A stretch of 64,000 bases of DNA from JBCBSP01 sp039819095 (GCA_039819095.1 JBCBSP010000004.1:186001-250000), one strand, 5' to 3'. Positions 17,349 through 25,887 are shown, numbered from the stretch's first letter. Notes: generated by a model not told the origin, from the sequence alone. Numbers and translations are program-made.

Positions 17349-18425
17349 ATGCTGAAGGTTTTATTGGGAGTAGCCGCGGCGCTGTCGCTGACGGCGGCTT
17401 CAGGCGCTCAGGATGCGGTCGAAGCCGGATCCGCGCCGGCTGACGGCGGCTGGGCGGTCGTTCTTCATGGCGGCGCCGGGGTGATTGAGCGTGGAGACAT
17501 GGACGAAGAGACCGAGGCGGCCTATCGCGCGGCGCTCGACAGCGCGCTGCGTCTGGCCGGGACAATTCTCGCCGACGGCGGATCGGCGCTCGATGCGGTG
17601 GAAGCGGCCACGCGTGAACTTGAAGATGACCCCAAATTCAACGCCGGGCGCGGCGCGGTCTTCACCTCTGAGGGCGCGAATGAGCTCGACGCCTCCATCA
17701 TGCGTGGATCCGATCTCCAGGGCGGGGCGGTGGCCAGCGTCACGAGTGTCCGCCATCCGATCTCGCTGGCGCGCGCCATCATGGAAGATAACCCGCATGT
17801 CATGCTGATGGGTGAGGGCGCGGAGCGCTTCGCATCCGAGCAGGAGCTGGAGTTCGTCGATCCGGCCTTCTTCTTCACCGAACGGCGCTGGGCCTCGATG
17901 CTTCGCCGCAACGCCGAACGGGGGATGGCCGCGCCGCCGCGTCCTGATGGCGCGCCGGAGGCGGAGCCGATCGAGGAAGGCGCGCTGGATCTCATGGAGC
18001 GTGAGCACGCCTTCGGCACGGTCGGCGTCGTAGCGCTTGATATGTCCGGCGAAGTCGTCGCCGGCACCTCTACCGGCGGCACGACGGCCAAGCGCTGGGG
18101 CCGGGTCGGCGATAGTCCCATCCTGGGCGCCGGCAATTACGCGGCGGGCGAATGCGGCGTATCCGCGACCGGAACCGGCGAGTATTTCATCCGCCGGGCG
18201 GTCGCCTCGCGCATCTGCATGCTGATCGATATCGGCGGGCTGGACGCCCAGGCCGCCGCTGACCAGGTCGTCATGGATGAACTCGTCGAGATGGGCGGCG
18301 GCGGCGGCATCGTCATGCTGGACGGCATGGAGCCGGTCTGGAGCTTCAACACCGCCGGCATGTATCGCGCCGCCTGGACCAGTGAAACCGAGCCGGTCGT
18401 TGCGATCTACAAGGATGAGGGCTGA
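17349..18425 (+). CDS. Periplasmic isoaspartyl peptidase / type-2 L-asparaginase
   Basis: An N-terminal nucleophile hydrolase of 358 residues that cleaves beta-aspartyl peptides and asparagine. A signal peptide (VLLGVAAALSLTAASGAQ) directs it to the periplasm. The core begins with WAVVLHGGAGVI (about residue 35) and continues with the conserved FNAGRGAVFTSEGANELDA. Self-cleavage should occur before Thr224 in HAFGTVGVVALD, giving alpha and beta chains; the substrate-binding GTSTGGTTAKRWGRVGDSP follows. All key residues are present. The stretch before the cleavage site (about residues 185-222) is Arg/Pro-rich and acidic, typical of the removed linker. Its stop overlaps the start of a small membrane protein gene. 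Confidence 0.93.
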   Translation: MLKVLLGVAAALSLTAASGAQDAVEAGSAPADGGWAVVLHGGAGVIERGDMDEETEAAYRAALDSALRLAGTILADGGSALDAVEAATRELEDDPKFNAGRGAVFTSEGANELDASIMRGSDLQGGAVASVTSVRHPISLARAIMEDNPHVMLMGEGAERFASEQELEFVDPAFFFTERRWASMLRRNAERGMAAPPRPDGAPEAEPIEEGALDLMEREHAFGTVGVVALDMSGEVVAGTSTGGTTAKRWGRVGDSPILGAGNYAAGECGVSATGTGEYFIRRAVASRICMLIDIGGLDAQAAADQVVMDELVEMGGGGGIVMLDGMEPVWSFNTAGMYRAAWTSETEPVVAIYKDEG

Positions 18426-18846
18426 GCGGGCCGCCGCCTCGCCGCTGACCCCGCTTCTTGCGGGGGCGGTCTATTTCGCCCTCGTGTTCGTGGCTGGATT
18501 CGTGCTGGGCGCGGTTCGCGTTCTGGCTTTGGAGCCGGCGTTTGGCGAGTTTCGCGCCGTAGCGGCGGAAACACCTGTGATGCTCGCCATCTGCTGGTTC
18601 GTCAGCGGATTGGTCGTACGCCGCTTTGCGGTGGCGCCGGAGCCTCCGGCGCGGTTGATTATGGGCGTGTCAGCGTTTGCGATGCTTATTCTTGCTGAGC
18701 TGGCGCTCTTCATGCTCGCCTTCGGCGGCGCGCCATCGCAGTTCATTGCGGGAATGACTGCGCCTGCCGGCCTCTTGGGGCTTGCCGGCCAGCTTCTGTT
18801 CGCAGGGTTTCCAGCGCTTCGACTTCTAGGCCGCACGAATCTCTAG
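18415..18846 (+). CDS. Small membrane protein co-translated with asparaginase
   Basis: A 143-residue protein with four hydrophobic helices (about residues 12-36, 50-67, 80-104 and 112-134). I do not recognise a specific family; the layout with short charged loops and a conserved-looking first helix (YFALVFVAGFVLGAVRVLALEP) is common among uncharacterised alphaproteobacterial inner-membrane proteins. The ATG at 18415 overlaps the asparaginase stop by 11 bases, so coupling is likely. The longer in-frame extension upstream reads as low-complexity Ser/Ala/Arg and is only the shadow of the asparaginase gene. Function unknown. Confidence 0.72.
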   Translation: MRAERAAASPLTPLLAGAVYFALVFVAGFVLGAVRVLALEPAFGEFRAVAAETPVMLAICWFVSGLVVRRFAVAPEPPARLIMGVSAFAMLILAELALFMLAFGGAPSQFIAGMTAPAGLLGLAGQLLFAGFPALRLLGRTNL

Positions 18847-19028
18847 GACGGTTTCGAGAGGCTTTGAGCGGCCTGTGCGCCAGCGCCGAATACCAATCCG
18901 GCGATGAGGGCGAGCGCGAAATTGTCGAATACGATCCAGACAAATCCCAGCACCACCACGAAGGCGCCCACGCTGAATCCAGCGCGTTTCGCACCCCCGG
19001 AAGCCGGCTCTTTCTTCGCGTCGCCCAT
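18843..19028 (-). CDS. Small two-helix membrane protein
   Basis: A 61-residue protein: a charged N-terminus (MGDAKKEPASGGAKR), then hydrophobic helices at about residues 18-34 and 37-53. It converges on, and overlaps by four bases, the preceding membrane protein gene. GGAGGA lies just upstream of its start (reading the minus strand), which supports real translation. No family recognised. Confidence 0.65.
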   Translation of the reverse strand: MGDAKKEPASGGAKRAGFSVGAFVVVLGFVWIVFDNFALALIAGLVFGAGAQAAQSLSKPS

Positions 19029-19120
19029 GACGTCCTCCTGGATATCGGATTAGGCTACGCCTTGCGCCAAGGTAGGGCAATTGGTGCTGCGGCAACCGAA
19101 GCGCCGCGAACGCTTCCAAT

Positions 19121-19138
19121 TAGTTACAAATGTAACTA
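19121..19138. promoter_or_regulatory. Inverted repeat, likely operator of the homogentisate genes
   Basis: TAGTTACAAATGTAACTA has perfect 7-bp arms around AAAT. It lies 42 bases before the hmgA start in the divergent gap. Such sites suit a MarR- or IclR-type dimer; no such regulator gene is in the window. Confidence 0.55.
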
Positions 19139-19179
19139 TCTTCTCGCCTGACACCGTATCGCCCGAACGGAGACCTCTC

Positions 19180-20322
19180 ATGGCCCGCAAATGGATCTAC
19201 TCCTCCCGCGTTGAGGGCGAAGCCTCGCGCCAGGCCCATGCCGACATGCCCGAAGGCACGTTTGAGCGGGAGATGAGCAAGGAGGGGTTTTTCGGTCCCG
19301 CCGCCTTCCTGCATCACAAGCGCCCGCCGACCGGATGGAGCGCGTTTGAAGGCCCGCTGCAGCCGCGCGCCTTTGATCTGACGCGGCTCGACCGCGCGTC
19401 CGCCTCGCCGTGGGCCTCGCCATCGGTGCTGTTCAACGCGGCGACCGATATCCGCTTCTGGACGCTGGATGCGCCGATGGACCGGCTGGTGCGCAATGGC
19501 GATGGCGATCAACTGCTCTTCATCCACACCGGCGAGGGCGAGCTGTTCTGCGATTTCGGCCATCTCAGCTATGAGGCCGGCGATTACATCGTGCTGCCGC
19601 GCGGGACGATGTGGCGGCTGTCCCCGTCAACGCCGAATGCGGTGCTCATGGTCGAGGCGACGAACACCCACTACACCCTGCCGGAGAAGGGGCTGGTCGG
19701 CCCGCACGCCGTGTTCGATCCGGCCATGCTGGACGTGCCCGCCATGGACGAGCCGTTTCGCGCCCAGCAGGCCGATGAAGACCATGAATGGGTGGTCGAG
19801 GTGAAAAAGCGCGGCCAGGTCAGCCGCATCACCTATCCGTTCAACCCGCTCGATGCGGTCGGCTGGCATGGCGAGCTGCACCCGGTGCGGATCAATGTGC
19901 GCCATCTGCGTCCGCTGATGAGCCATCGCTATCACCTGCCGCCGAGCGCGCACACCACCTTCCTGTCGGACCGTTTCGTGGTCTGCACCTTCGCCCCGCG
20001 CCCGTTCGAGACCGATCCCGGCGCGCTGAAAGTGCCGTTCTTCCATAATAATGACGATTATGACGAGGTGCTTTTCTACCACGCCGGCGACTTCTTCAGC
20101 CGGGACAATATCGATGCGGGGATGATGACCTTCCACCCGTCCGGCTTCACGCACGGCCCGCACCCGAAAGCGCTCGCCAACATGCTGCAGCAGAAAAAGC
20201 CCGGCACGGATGAATACGCCGTCATGATCGACACGCGCGACCCGCTGGAAGTCGGCGAGGGCGCGGCGAGCGTTGAGAACACCGACTATGTGAACAGCTG
20301 GAAACCGAAGGCGGCGGAGTAG
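19180..20322 (+). CDS. hmgA: Homogentisate 1,2-dioxygenase
   Basis: An iron-dependent ring-cleaving enzyme of tyrosine and phenylalanine breakdown, 380 residues; it opens homogentisate to maleylacetoacetate. This is the shorter bacterial form with a cupin fold. The C-terminal half carries the likely iron ligands in DEVLFYHAGDF (Glu) and FHPSGFTHGPHPKA (His residues), around residues 291-330. The N-terminal cupin contains LLFIHTGEGELFCDFGHLSY (about 109-128). The ATG at 19180 follows a purine-rich site; an upstream in-frame ATG at 19081 would span the operator, so I reject it. The fumarylacetoacetase gene follows after a REP-like element. The next enzyme, maleylacetoacetate isomerase, is not in the window. 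Confidence 0.9.
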   Translation: MARKWIYSSRVEGEASRQAHADMPEGTFEREMSKEGFFGPAAFLHHKRPPTGWSAFEGPLQPRAFDLTRLDRASASPWASPSVLFNAATDIRFWTLDAPMDRLVRNGDGDQLLFIHTGEGELFCDFGHLSYEAGDYIVLPRGTMWRLSPSTPNAVLMVEATNTHYTLPEKGLVGPHAVFDPAMLDVPAMDEPFRAQQADEDHEWVVEVKKRGQVSRITYPFNPLDAVGWHGELHPVRINVRHLRPLMSHRYHLPPSAHTTFLSDRFVVCTFAPRPFETDPGALKVPFFHNNDDYDEVLFYHAGDFFSRDNIDAGMMTFHPSGFTHGPHPKALANMLQQKKPGTDEYAVMIDTRDPLEVGEGAASVENTDYVNSWKPKAAE

Positions 20323-20338
20323 ACGCGCCTGCTCCGGT

Positions 20339-20436
20339 GTTCCCCGGCGAAGGCCGGGGCCCAGGAGAAGAGCTAACGACAGCCTGCTTTAGCGGTTATA
20401 TCCCATGATCTCTGGATCCCGGCCTTCGCCGGGAAA
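20339..20436. repeat. REP-like inverted repeat pair between hmgA and fahA
   Basis: The left arm TTCCCCGGCGAAGGCCGGGG followed by CCCAG, and the right arm CTGGATCCCGGCCTTCGCCG followed by GGAA, are imperfect reverse complements separated by about 50 bases. Each arm is itself a GGCGAAGGCC-type hairpin. This is the form of dispersed palindromic elements common in alphaproteobacterial intergenic DNA. No second copy was seen in the window. Confidence 0.6.
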
Positions 20437-20468
20437 CGCCGAAGCTTCGATATCAGGACAACGCCTCA

Positions 20469-21482
20469 ATGAAACTCGCCACGCTGAACAACAACACTCG
20501 CGACGGCCGCCTGGTGGTGGTCTCCAAGGATCTCGCCTGGTGTGCGGACGCGTCCCATATCGCGCCGACCCTGCAGGCCGCGCTGGACGCGTGGGAGACC
20601 GCCGAGCCGGCGCTTCGCACCCTGGCCGACGAGTTGGAGCGCGAGACCATTCCGCGTGAGCGCTTCCATGAACATGAGGCGCTCAGCCCCTTGCCGCGCG
20701 CCTTTCAGTGGGCGGATGGCTCGGCCTACGTCAATCATGTGGAGCTGGTCCGCAAAGCCCGTGGCGCGGAACTGCCCGAGAGCTTCTGGACCGATCCGCT
20801 GATGTATCAGGGCGGCTCGGATAAATTCCTCAGCCCCCGTGAACCCATTCCGCTGGCCGATGACAGCTGGGGCTGTGATTTCGAGGCTGAAGTGGCCGTG
20901 ATCACCGGTGACGGCCCGCAAGGGCTGAGCGCGCAGGAGGGGCGCGGGGCGATCCGCCTCGTCATGCTGGTCAACGATGTTTCAATGCGCGGGCTGATCC
21001 CGGCTGAGCTCGCCAAGGGCTTCGGCTTCTTCCAGTCAAAACCGCCGAGCGCGTTTTCACCGGTCGCCGTGACGCCTGATGAGCTGGGCGAAGCCTGGGA
21101 TGGCGGCAAGGTGCATCTGCCGCTGCATTCCTGGCTGAACGGATCCAAGTTCGGCGAGCCGGAATGCGCCGTCGACATGACATTCGATTTCGGCCAGCTC
21201 GTCGCCCACGTCGCCAAGTCCCGGCCGCTGAGCGCCGGCACGATCGTCGGCTCGGGCACCGTGTCCAACAAGATGGGCAATGGTCCGGGCAAGCCTGTGG
21301 CCGAAGGCGGCAAAGGCTATTCCTGCATCGCAGAGATACGCATGATCGAGACGATCTATGACGGCGCGCCGAAAACGCCCTTCATGACGCCGGGCGATCA
21401 GGTCCGCATCGAGATGCTGGACGCGGACGGCAAATCCATCTTCGGCGCCATCGAGCAGAACGTGGTGCGCTACGGGGCCTAG
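20469..21482 (+). CDS. fahA: Fumarylacetoacetate hydrolase
   Basis: The last enzyme of the homogentisate route, 337 residues; it splits fumarylacetoacetate to fumarate and acetoacetate. The FAH fold is visible from WGCDFEAEVAVITGDGP (about residues 135-151), with metal-ligand acids, through FSPVAVTPDELGEAWDGG (about 195-212), to the catalytic segment GTIVGSGTVSNKMGNGPG (about 257-274). The shorter N-terminal domain contains YVNHVELVRKARGAELPESF. Proximity to hmgA, with only a REP-like element between, supports the pathway assignment over a generic FAH-family hydrolase. Confidence 0.9.
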   Translation: MKLATLNNNTRDGRLVVVSKDLAWCADASHIAPTLQAALDAWETAEPALRTLADELERETIPRERFHEHEALSPLPRAFQWADGSAYVNHVELVRKARGAELPESFWTDPLMYQGGSDKFLSPREPIPLADDSWGCDFEAEVAVITGDGPQGLSAQEGRGAIRLVMLVNDVSMRGLIPAELAKGFGFFQSKPPSAFSPVAVTPDELGEAWDGGKVHLPLHSWLNGSKFGEPECAVDMTFDFGQLVAHVAKSRPLSAGTIVGSGTVSNKMGNGPGKPVAEGGKGYSCIAEIRMIETIYDGAPKTPFMTPGDQVRIEMLDADGKSIFGAIEQNVVRYGA

Positions 21483-21547
21483 CGGTCGCATTGCACCCTG
21501 CTTCGACCCATGGTCTGCTCCTGTCCTGAGCTTTCAGGAGCAAGGCC

Positions 21548-22441
21548 TTGGCGGACAAGCAGGTTTATGAACGTGTCGCGATCATTGGCGCCGGGTTGAT
21601 CGGGTCTTCTCTGGCGCGCGCGATCAGGCGCGCCGGGGCGGCGGGTGAGATCATCGCGTTCGACATCTCCCCTGAGGTTCGCAAGTCAGCGCTTGATCTC
21701 GGCTTTGCCGACGCCGCGCCCGACAGCTTGCAGGATGCGGTGACCGAAGCGGACCTCGTCGTCATCGCCACGCCCGTGGGCGTGATCTCAGCGGTTGTTG
21801 AAGCCATTGCGCCTGTTTTGAAGCCGGGCGCGACGATCACCGATGTCGGTTCGGTAAAAGCGCCGGTTGCGGCGCTGGCTGATCATCTGTTCGGCGAGGT
21901 GTATTTCGTGCCCGGCCACCCGGTGGCGGGCACCGAGCTGTCCGGCCCTGAAGCCGGGTTCGCCGAGTTGTTCGATGGGCGCTGGTGCATCCTGACCCCG
22001 TTTGAGTATCTCGACAGCGATTATGAGGCGGCCGTTGAGCGGTTGAGCGCGCTGTGGCGGGCCTGCGGGGCCGAGGTGGAGACGATGAAGCCGGATCATC
22101 ACGATCTGGCCCTGGCCGTCACCAGCCATATTCCCCACCTGCTCGCCTTCACGCTTGTGGGCGCGGCTGATGATCTGGAGGCGGTGACGGAGGGCGAGAT
22201 CGTCAAATACGCCGCCGGCGGGTTTCGTGACTACACGCGCATCGCGGCTTCAGACCCCACCATGTGGCGCGACATCTTCCTGAATAATCGCGAAGCGGTG
22301 CTGGAGGTGCTCGGCCGGTTCACCGAAGACATGATCTCATTGCAGAGCGCCATCCGTCGCGGCGAGGGCGATCGGCTGTTCGACGCGTTCGAGCGCGCCC
22401 GTCGCCTGCGCGCCGCGGTCAAGGCCGCCGGACAGAGCTAG
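21548..22441 (+). CDS. tyrA: Prephenate/arogenate dehydrogenase (TyrA family)
   Basis: NAD(P)-dependent dehydrogenase of tyrosine synthesis, 297 residues; it converts prephenate to 4-hydroxyphenylpyruvate or arogenate to tyrosine. The nucleotide motif VAIIGAGLIGSSLARAIRRA stands at residues 9-28. The conserved active-site stretch GHPVAGTELSGPEAGFAELF (about 123-142) and the helical HHDLALAVTSHIPHLLAF (about 180-197) follow. Translation must begin at a TTG (21548), preceded by AGGAG; no ATG occurs before mid-protein. No fused chorismate mutase or ACT domain is present. Prephenate versus arogenate specificity cannot be decided here. Confidence 0.9.
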   Translation: MADKQVYERVAIIGAGLIGSSLARAIRRAGAAGEIIAFDISPEVRKSALDLGFADAAPDSLQDAVTEADLVVIATPVGVISAVVEAIAPVLKPGATITDVGSVKAPVAALADHLFGEVYFVPGHPVAGTELSGPEAGFAELFDGRWCILTPFEYLDSDYEAAVERLSALWRACGAEVETMKPDHHDLALAVTSHIPHLLAFTLVGAADDLEAVTEGEIVKYAAGGFRDYTRIAASDPTMWRDIFLNNREAVLEVLGRFTEDMISLQSAIRRGEGDRLFDAFERARRLRAAVKAAGQS

Positions 22442-22458
22442 GCGTCCTCTGTCCGGGC

Positions 22459-22794
22459 TCAATTCGCCGTTCGGACCTGCGCCTTCAGCGCATAGCGTTC
22501 GCCGTCAAAGCCTTCGAACAGTTTTACCGCATCAGGATGGCCGACCGCGCCGTTATGGGCGTCGGCCAGCAGATTCTGCTCCGACACATAGGCGGTGTAG
22601 AAGCTCTGCTCGTTCTCCGCGAGCAAATGATAAAAGGGCTGATCCTTGCGCGGGCGCATTTGTTCGGGGATTGCCAGCCACCATTCTTCGGTGTTCGCAA
22701 ACTGCGGGTCGACATCGAACACCACCCCGCGAAAGTCGAACACTCGGTGGCGCACCACATCGCCCAGGGCGAATTTCGCTTTCGGTATCGTCAT
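22459..22794 (-). CDS. hspQ: HspQ / hemimethylated-DNA-binding family protein
   Basis: A small beta-rich protein of 111 residues. The family signature is plain: KFALGDVVRHRVFDFRGVV (residues 6-24), then WWLAIPEQMRPRKDQPFYHLL (about 39-59) and YTAYVSEQNLL (about 68-78). In enterobacteria it binds hemimethylated DNA and modulates Lon-dependent proteolysis; which role applies here is unknown. The start at 22794 has AGAGGCAGGG upstream; an ATG at 22818 would add eight residues. It converges on tyrA. Confidence 0.9.
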   Translation of the reverse strand: MTIPKAKFALGDVVRHRVFDFRGVVFDVDPQFANTEEWWLAIPEQMRPRKDQPFYHLLAENEQSFYTAYVSEQNLLADAHNGAVGHPDAVKLFEGFDGERYALKAQVRTAN

Positions 22795-23004
22795 GCCCTG
22801 CCTCTTCTGACTTTCCAATCACATAGCGTGATCCGCCGCATTCGCCAGCACGCCCGTGGTTTCGCGCGCAGGTGAACGTGTTATGGTGACCAGGAAGCAA
22901 GACCCGCGCCCTCGCGGTGATCTGCGCGAACGGCACTGGCGCATGCCCGCCGGCCTGACGCAGCGGATTTCACTTTGACGGACGCAGAACAAGGATAGCA
23001 CGTC

Positions 23005-24159
23005 ATGGCGAAGGACGCCGTCGACGAGCCTGCCATCGGCCCCGCCGCGCCTTCCAGGGCGATGACGGGCGACCCGCCTGCACCCGCCTCGGCTCGAGGC
23101 GGACGCAAGGCCGCCAAGCGCCGCGAACCCCTGTTCGCGGCGGTCGATCTGGGCACGAATAATTGCCGAATGCTGGTCGCCCGCCGCTGCGGGAGCGGGT
23201 TTCGCGTGGTCGATGCGTATTCGCGCATTGTCCGCCTGGGCGCCGGGCTGGCGGCCACGGGGGAGCTGTCGGACGAGTCCATGGACAAGGCGGTTGAGGC
23301 GCTGGGCGTCTGCGCTGAGCGCATGCGCCGCAAGGGCGTGTCCAATGCGCGCTGCGTGGCGACCGAAGCGTGCCGCGCCGCCTCCAACGGAGAGGCTTTC
23401 CTGGCCCGCGTGCGTGACGAGACCGGCATTGATCTGGAAGTCATCACCGCGGAAGAAGAAGCCCGGCTCGCCGTCCACGGCAGCGTGGACCTGCTCGATC
23501 CGGACATGGATGCGGCGGTGGTGGTCGATATCGGCGGAGGGTCCACCGAGCTGTGCTGGGTCGATGTCGCCGAATGGCGTCGGCGCGGGGGGCGCGAAAG
23601 CGGCGGACGTCCGCCCTTGCGCGGCTGGAGCTCCATGGCCGTTGGCGTCGTCACGCTGGCTGAACGTTTTCCCGAACCGAGACAGGGCGATAGCGAGGAT
23701 CGCGCCGCCTGGTACGCCGCCATGCGCGGCTATGCGGCGGATTTATTGACCGCCCCGCGGGGCGCCCGCCGGCTTCGCCCGCTGTTTGACGCCGGACGCG
23801 CGCACATGATCGGCACGTCCGGCACGGTCACCTCGGTGGCCGGGGTTCACCTCAATCTTCCGCGCTATGACCGCAATCAGGTGGACGGGTTGTGGATGAG
23901 CCATGATCATGCCCGCGCCGCCTGCGCGCGCCTGGCCTCCAAGGACTATGACGGCCGCGCCGCCGAGCCCTGCATTGGAACTGAACGCGCCGATCTGGTG
24001 CTGGCCGGCTGCGCCATTCTGGAAGCGGTGATGGACGCCTGGCCGACGCCGAGCCTGCGCGTCGGCGACCGGGGTCTGCGCGAAGGCATGCTGCTCAACC
24101 TGATGCGCCCGCGCCGACGGCGCGGCCGGCGCGCCTCAAGGCCTGCGGGAAAGCCATGA
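23005..24159 (+). CDS. ppx: Exopolyphosphatase / pppGpp phosphohydrolase family
   Basis: A 384-residue ASKHA-fold phosphatase that releases phosphate from polyphosphate or pppGpp. The phosphate-binding motif DLGTNNCRMLVA (about residues 48-59) and VVDIGGGSTELCWVD (about 173-187) are present, with HMIGTSGTVTSVAGVHL (about 267-283) as the later motif. The N-terminal 45 residues are Pro/Ala/Arg-rich and unstructured. It is shorter than enterobacterial Ppx because the C-terminal HD-like domain is missing, the usual alphaproteobacterial form. The stop overlaps the rlmE start (ATGA). The choice between polyphosphate and pppGpp as substrate is open. Confidence 0.9.
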   Translation: MAKDAVDEPAIGPAAPSRAMTGDPPAPASARGGRKAAKRREPLFAAVDLGTNNCRMLVARRCGSGFRVVDAYSRIVRLGAGLAATGELSDESMDKAVEALGVCAERMRRKGVSNARCVATEACRAASNGEAFLARVRDETGIDLEVITAEEEARLAVHGSVDLLDPDMDAAVVVDIGGGSTELCWVDVAEWRRRGGRESGGRPPLRGWSSMAVGVVTLAERFPEPRQGDSEDRAAWYAAMRGYAADLLTAPRGARRLRPLFDAGRAHMIGTSGTVTSVAGVHLNLPRYDRNQVDGLWMSHDHARAACARLASKDYDGRAAEPCIGTERADLVLAGCAILEAVMDAWPTPSLRVGDRGLREGMLLNLMRPRRRRGRRASRPAGKP

Positions 24160-24884
24160 GCAGCGATGATGAAGACGCCCCGGAGCGTCGCCGCCGCCGC
24201 CGCACGACCGGTCCAAAAAAAGCGGGCGATGCGCGCGCCGCCAAGCAGCTCTATGAGCGTGTGAAAACCGCGCGCGGACGCAAGCTCTCGTCGAAACTCT
24301 GGCTGGAACGCCAGCTGAACGACCCTTATGTGCGCCGCGCCAGGACTGAGGGGTATCGCTCGCGCGCCGCGTTCAAGCTGACTGAGCTGGACGACAAGTA
24401 TAAAATCCTGAAACCCGGCGCGCGCGTGGTCGATCTGGGCGCGGCGCCGGGCGGCTGGGTGCAGGTGGCGCTGCAGCGCGGGGCGAGCCACGTGGTCGGC
24501 GTCGATCTGCTTGAGATGGAGCCGATCGCCGGCGCCATCATGATGACGCTGGACTTCACCGAGGAGGACGCCCCCGATCAGGTCAAGGCCGCGCTCGGCG
24601 GACCGGCGGACGCCGTCATTTCCGATCTCGCCCCCTGGACCACCGGCCACAAGGGCACCGACCACGCCCGCATCGTCGCCCTCGTTGAACTGGCCGGCGA
24701 ATTCGCGCTGGAAACCCTGAAACCCGGCGGCGCCTTTGTGGCGAAAGTCTTCCAGGGCGGAACCGAAAACGCCCTGTTGGAAAAGCTCAAATCCCGCTTT
24801 ACCAAAGTCCGCCACGCCAAACCGGACGCCAGCCGTTCAGAAAGCGCGGAGACCTATCTGGTGGCGCTTGGGTTTAAGGGCTAG
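24156..24884 (+). CDS. rlmE: 23S rRNA (uridine-2'-O-)-methyltransferase RlmE
   Basis: A SAM-dependent FtsJ/RrmJ-type enzyme of 242 residues that methylates U2552 of 23S rRNA in the large subunit. A basic N-terminal extension (RRRRRTTGPKKAG) precedes the core. Motifs are RAAFKLTELDDKYK (about residues 69-82), the SAM loop VVDLGAAPGGWVQVAL (about 92-107), the catalytic Lys-Asp-Lys-Glu set with SDLAPWTTGHKGTDH (about 152-166), and FVAKVFQGG (about 196-204). It is translationally coupled to ppx, a pairing often seen in alphaproteobacteria. Confidence 0.95.
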   Translation: MSSDDEDAPERRRRRRTTGPKKAGDARAAKQLYERVKTARGRKLSSKLWLERQLNDPYVRRARTEGYRSRAAFKLTELDDKYKILKPGARVVDLGAAPGGWVQVALQRGASHVVGVDLLEMEPIAGAIMMTLDFTEEDAPDQVKAALGGPADAVISDLAPWTTGHKGTDHARIVALVELAGEFALETLKPGGAFVAKVFQGGTENALLEKLKSRFTKVRHAKPDASRSESAETYLVALGFKG

Positions 24885-25194
24885 GCGCGCCGTCCGCTCC
24901 CTCTCTTCGCCGCCGCCGGGGCCATGCGTGAACCTGAAGCTAGATACCGGACCCACTAAGATTGACGAGCAAGCCGAGAACTGAGCGCCAATCCTTCGCC
25001 GTAAGCGGTCATCAGGTTAACCCGCACGAGCGGCTTAGCTGGGCGAGTTTAGGGCGCTCCTAGAACGCGGTGATTGACCGGGGTTGGCCCGTTGCAACAG
25101 TTCGATACAAGAAAACCCGATGGCTGCTTTGCGGACGGATCAGTCGTTGCTTCGCTCTGGATCAATGGCAGCTATTGGTTAAATTCTGACAGCC
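24885..25194. other. Intergenic stretch at the left edge of a lower-GC patch
   Basis: These 310 bases hold no gene I can support. The sequence becomes richer in A and T toward the right. No tRNA, hairpin terminator, direct repeat or insertion-sequence end was recognised. Confidence 0.4.
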
Positions 25195-25887
25195 ATGGTC
25201 GTTTTGACTCAAGCTAACTCTACCCGCGTTCATCGTTGGACCTACGCTGTTGAGGCCGAAGAAGTGTCGGTCGTTGTTCCGGATGGGTGTATCGATCTGA
25301 TAGTCGTGTCCTGCGGCAGTACGGGGCGCGAAGCTCTTCACGTCACTGACTGGGACTTCGCGCCAAGGCTCGTCAGGCTCGCTGCAGGAAGCAGTCTGAC
25401 CGGATATCGGCTGCGTCCAGGCGCCATCATCAACCGTGCCGAGTTCGACATTGCGGGCCGAGACGTGTCGGCTCTGGAAACAGAAATCGAAGACCTCACG
25501 TGGCATGATCGGGAGATTTCGGAGATCATCGACGCTCTCTGTCTGTCGGGCAACAGCGTTCATGGCCTGGCCCGGCAGCAGGGCGTATCGGAAAGAACCC
25601 TGCAACGTCGCTTCAAGGACCTGTCGCTTCCGACACCGGGATTCTGGCGTCAGTTGGGGCGGGCCAGACGGGCGGTTCAGGCTCTGCGGTGTCGCGTCCC
25701 GCTTGCCGAGATCGCATTGGAATACGGCTACAGCGACCAGGCCCACATGACACGGGAGTTCGTGCGGTGGTTTGGTCGAACGCCCGTCAAAATCCGCCGG
25801 AATCCCAGTGCCATGAAAGTTCTGATGCAATCCGGTCTTGGCAACTGGTCAGAGGAAATCGGCCTGAAAAGCGAGGGCCTGACGTAG
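25195..25887 (+). CDS. AraC-family transcriptional regulator
   Basis: A 230-residue regulator. The N-terminal part (about 1-95) has the short cupin-like sensor found in many AraC proteins (VVVPDGCIDLIVV, then LVRLAAGSSLTGYRLRPG). The C-terminal pair of helix-turn-helix motifs is clear: SVHGLARQQGVSERTLQRRF (about residues 121-140) and VPLAEIALEYGYSDQAHMTR (about 168-187). It lies in DNA of visibly lower GC than its neighbours, which suggests later acquisition. Its 3' end overlaps by 39 bases the 3' end of the convergent DUF1801 gene. The target is unknown; the adjacent DUF1801 and VOC genes are candidates. Confidence 0.9.
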   Translation: MVVLTQANSTRVHRWTYAVEAEEVSVVVPDGCIDLIVVSCGSTGREALHVTDWDFAPRLVRLAAGSSLTGYRLRPGAIINRAEFDIAGRDVSALETEIEDLTWHDREISEIIDALCLSGNSVHGLARQQGVSERTLQRRFKDLSLPTPGFWRQLGRARRAVQALRCRVPLAEIALEYGYSDQAHMTREFVRWFGRTPVKIRRNPSAMKVLMQSGLGNWSEEIGLKSEGLT

